From contig NZ_JADCDB010000028.1 in assembly GCF_020252395.1 (NCBI RefSeq), positions 1 through 64,000 on the forward strand: a stretch of 64,000 nucleotides of DNA, read 5' to 3'. Every line of letters begins with the position of its first letter. Position 1 is the stretch's first letter. Shown here one piece after another: positions 62,673 to 64,000 of this stretch. Both the position numbers and the translations under genes were made by a program. Source of the stretch: Aestuariivirga sp. GTDB taxonomy: Bacteria; Pseudomonadota; Alphaproteobacteria; Rhizobiales; Aestuariivirgaceae. Under the pieces are notes generated by a model. The model did not search any database. It saw nothing but the letters and a program-made list of their open reading frames with translations, and was not told the DNA's origin.

Positions 62673-64000
62673 ATGACTGAGCCTGCCGAAATCCTCCTTG
62701 CCTCAACGCTACGCGGCATTCCTGTTGACGTTATTGCTGCCGTCGACTGGGCAACTAAACGCCGGGATCTTCGGGCAGAATTCCGGGATTGGGCGGATGC
62801 GAACGATTTCAAAGCCCAGGCGGGGCGTTTTCTTGTCATGCCGGGCCCCAAGGGGCAGGTGAAACAGGTTCTCGTGGGAGCCGATGCAAGCGACGCCTTC
62901 GCGCTTGGCAAGCTCTGCCGCGGCCTTCCGCCTGGGGCCTACGCGATCAGAGGCGCCGTTACCAATCTGGAGCTGATGGCGCTGGGTTGGTGCCTCGAAT
63001 CATATGGCTTCGGCCGCTATGGCAAGACCTTTCCACCCGTGGCGCAGCTCGTCTGCCCGAAGGGGGTGGACCGCGAGGCGGTGCTGCGGGCCGCGCGCGC
63101 CAGCTTCATGGTGCGCGACCTCGTCAACACACCGGCCTCCGACATGGGGCCGGATGAGTTGGAGCTAGCGGCCCGTGGCGTGGCGCGGGTCCACAGGGCC
63201 AAGCTCACCGTCACGGCGGGCAAGACGCTTGAGAGGAATTTTCCGATGATCCATGCCGTGGGCAAGGCCAGCCCCCGTGCGCCACGCCTCATCGACTTCG
63301 CCTGGGGGCCGGCGCGGGCGCCAAAGGTGACGCTCGTCGGCAAAGGCGTTTGCTTCGACACGGGCGGCCTCGACATCAAGCCGGCCTCCGGCATGGCGCT
63401 GATGAAGAAGGACATGGGCGGCGCCGCCAATGTGCTCGGCCTTGCCCAGATGATCATGGCTGCGAAGCTCAATGTGCGGCTGCGGGTGCTTATCCCGGCC
63501 GTCGAGAATGCGATCGCCGGCAATGCCTTCCGCCCGGGCGACGTGCTGAAGAGCCGCAGGGGCATCACGGTCGAGATCGGCAACACCGATGCCGAAGGCC
63601 GCATGGTGCTGGGAGATGCGTTGGCGCTGGCGGACGAGGAGAAGCCGGATCTGCTCATCGACATGGCGACGCTGACGGGTGCGGCCCGCGTGGCGCTGGG
63701 GCCGGACCTGCCCCCCTTCTACACGGATGACGATGTTCTTGCCGCAGCCATAGCCCGTGCGGGCCAGGAGGTGAATGACCCTGTCTGGCGCCTGCCATAC
63801 TGGCAGCCCTACACGCGGCTGTTCGAATCCTCCGTCGCCGATATGAGTAATTCCGGCGATTCAGGCTTCGCCGGTTCGATCACCGCCGCCCTGTTCCTCA
63901 AGCGCTTCGTGGAAAAAGCCAAGGCTTACGTGCATTTTGACATCTTTGCCTGGACACCGGCGCCGCGGCCCGGGCGGCCCAAGGGTGGCGAGGCCCAGGC
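62673..64000 (+). CDS. Leucyl aminopeptidase (M17 family), 3' end outside the window
   Basis: At least 442 residues are present and the frame is open to the window edge. The C-terminal catalytic domain is clear: GKGVCFDTGGLDIKP (metal lysine and aspartate), MKKDMGGAANVLG, and the family signature NTDAEGRMVLGDAL. Later come LTGAARVALG and FTWTP-like DIFAWTPAPRPGRPKGG. M17 enzymes remove N-terminal residues from peptides in the cytoplasm. GGGAG lies 7 bases before ATG 62673. It is divergent from the TadD-like gene and probably unrelated to pili. Perhaps only 10-20 codons are missing. Confidence 0.9.
   Translation, partial: MTEPAEILLASTLRGIPVDVIAAVDWATKRRDLRAEFRDWADANDFKAQAGRFLVMPGPKGQVKQVLVGADASDAFALGKLCRGLPPGAYAIRGAVTNLELMALGWCLESYGFGRYGKTFPPVAQLVCPKGVDREAVLRAARASFMVRDLVNTPASDMGPDELELAARGVARVHRAKLTVTAGKTLERNFPMIHAVGKASPRAPRLIDFAWGPARAPKVTLVGKGVCFDTGGLDIKPASGMALMKKDMGGAANVLGLAQMIMAAKLNVRLRVLIPAVENAIAGNAFRPGDVLKSRRGITVEIGNTDAEGRMVLGDALALADEEKPDLLIDMATLTGAARVALGPDLPPFYTDDDVLAAAIARAGQEVNDPVWRLPYWQPYTRLFESSVADMSNSGDSGFAGSITAALFLKRFVEKAKAYVHFDIFAWTPAPRPGRPKGGEAQ

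Overview
The window is high-GC DNA that looks like the chromosome of an alphaproteobacterium, probably Hyphomicrobiales (rhizobial order). This is an inference from several features together: an alphaproteobacterial-style cpa/tad (Flp pilus) cluster, Entner-Doudoroff genes zwf-pgl-edd-eda beside glk and a fructokinase, a fused APH/M23/class III aminotransferase protein, a MurR/RpiR-controlled catabolic cluster, and the codon use. The genus cannot be resolved. I see no rRNA, tRNA or CRISPR array.

Layout. 1-720: the end of an IS630-type element and the EamA transporter remnant it interrupts. 770-16821: a compact minus-strand catabolic cluster. Its promoter-proximal half has a branched-chain-amino-acid-type ABC importer (including a permease-ATPase fusion) and two class III aminotransferases, one fused to a small-molecule kinase and an M23 metallopeptidase-like domain. 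Its distal half has an SDR dehydrogenase, a carbohydrate ABC importer without its own ATPase, a mutarotase-like protein, an enolase-superfamily dehydratase and an SMP-30 lactonase. A divergent MurR/RpiR regulator (16952) is followed by a coupled plus-strand set: cysteine hydrolase, glutamine synthetase-like ligase and N-formylglutamate amidohydrolase-like enzyme.

20619-27250: a LysR regulator and the DabB-DabA inorganic-carbon pump, translationally coupled to a DUF6671 zinc-ribbon protein and a CysD that has no CysN partner here. 27342-28594: a potassium-channel-like protein with a degenerate filter, and a membrane LuxR-type regulator, separated by a repeat-rich spacer. 28679-33715: an operon of beta-hydroxyacid dehydrogenase, aminotransferase and malonyl-CoA synthetase, divergent from an aldehyde dehydrogenase; together they could carry C3 compounds through malonate semialdehyde to malonyl-CoA. 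33716-47931: an EamA permease, nicotinamidase, glucokinase, RF3, a DUF599 protein, HrpB helicase, a REPIN-like repeat, fructokinase and zwf-pgl-edd-eda. A 17-bp triple tandem repeat sits at the edd/eda junction. 48377-50179: lepA.

50180-50680 is a junction with gene remnants. After it comes a visibly less GC-rich tad/cpa cluster (50681-62565): two TadE-like pseudopilins and a CpaC-N-like protein on the minus strand, then flp, cpaA, cpaB, cpaC, cpaD, cpaE, cpaF(tadA), tadB and tadC on the plus strand, and a TadD-like TPR lipoprotein on the minus strand. The window ends inside an M17 leucyl aminopeptidase.

The best candidates for new biology are the kinase-M23-phospholyase-like fusion in its importer operon, the DabBA-DUF6671-CysD operon, and the RpiR/cysteine hydrolase/GS-like/formylglutamate hydrolase set. 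Their protein families are known, but their joint functions are not evident from what I can recall.
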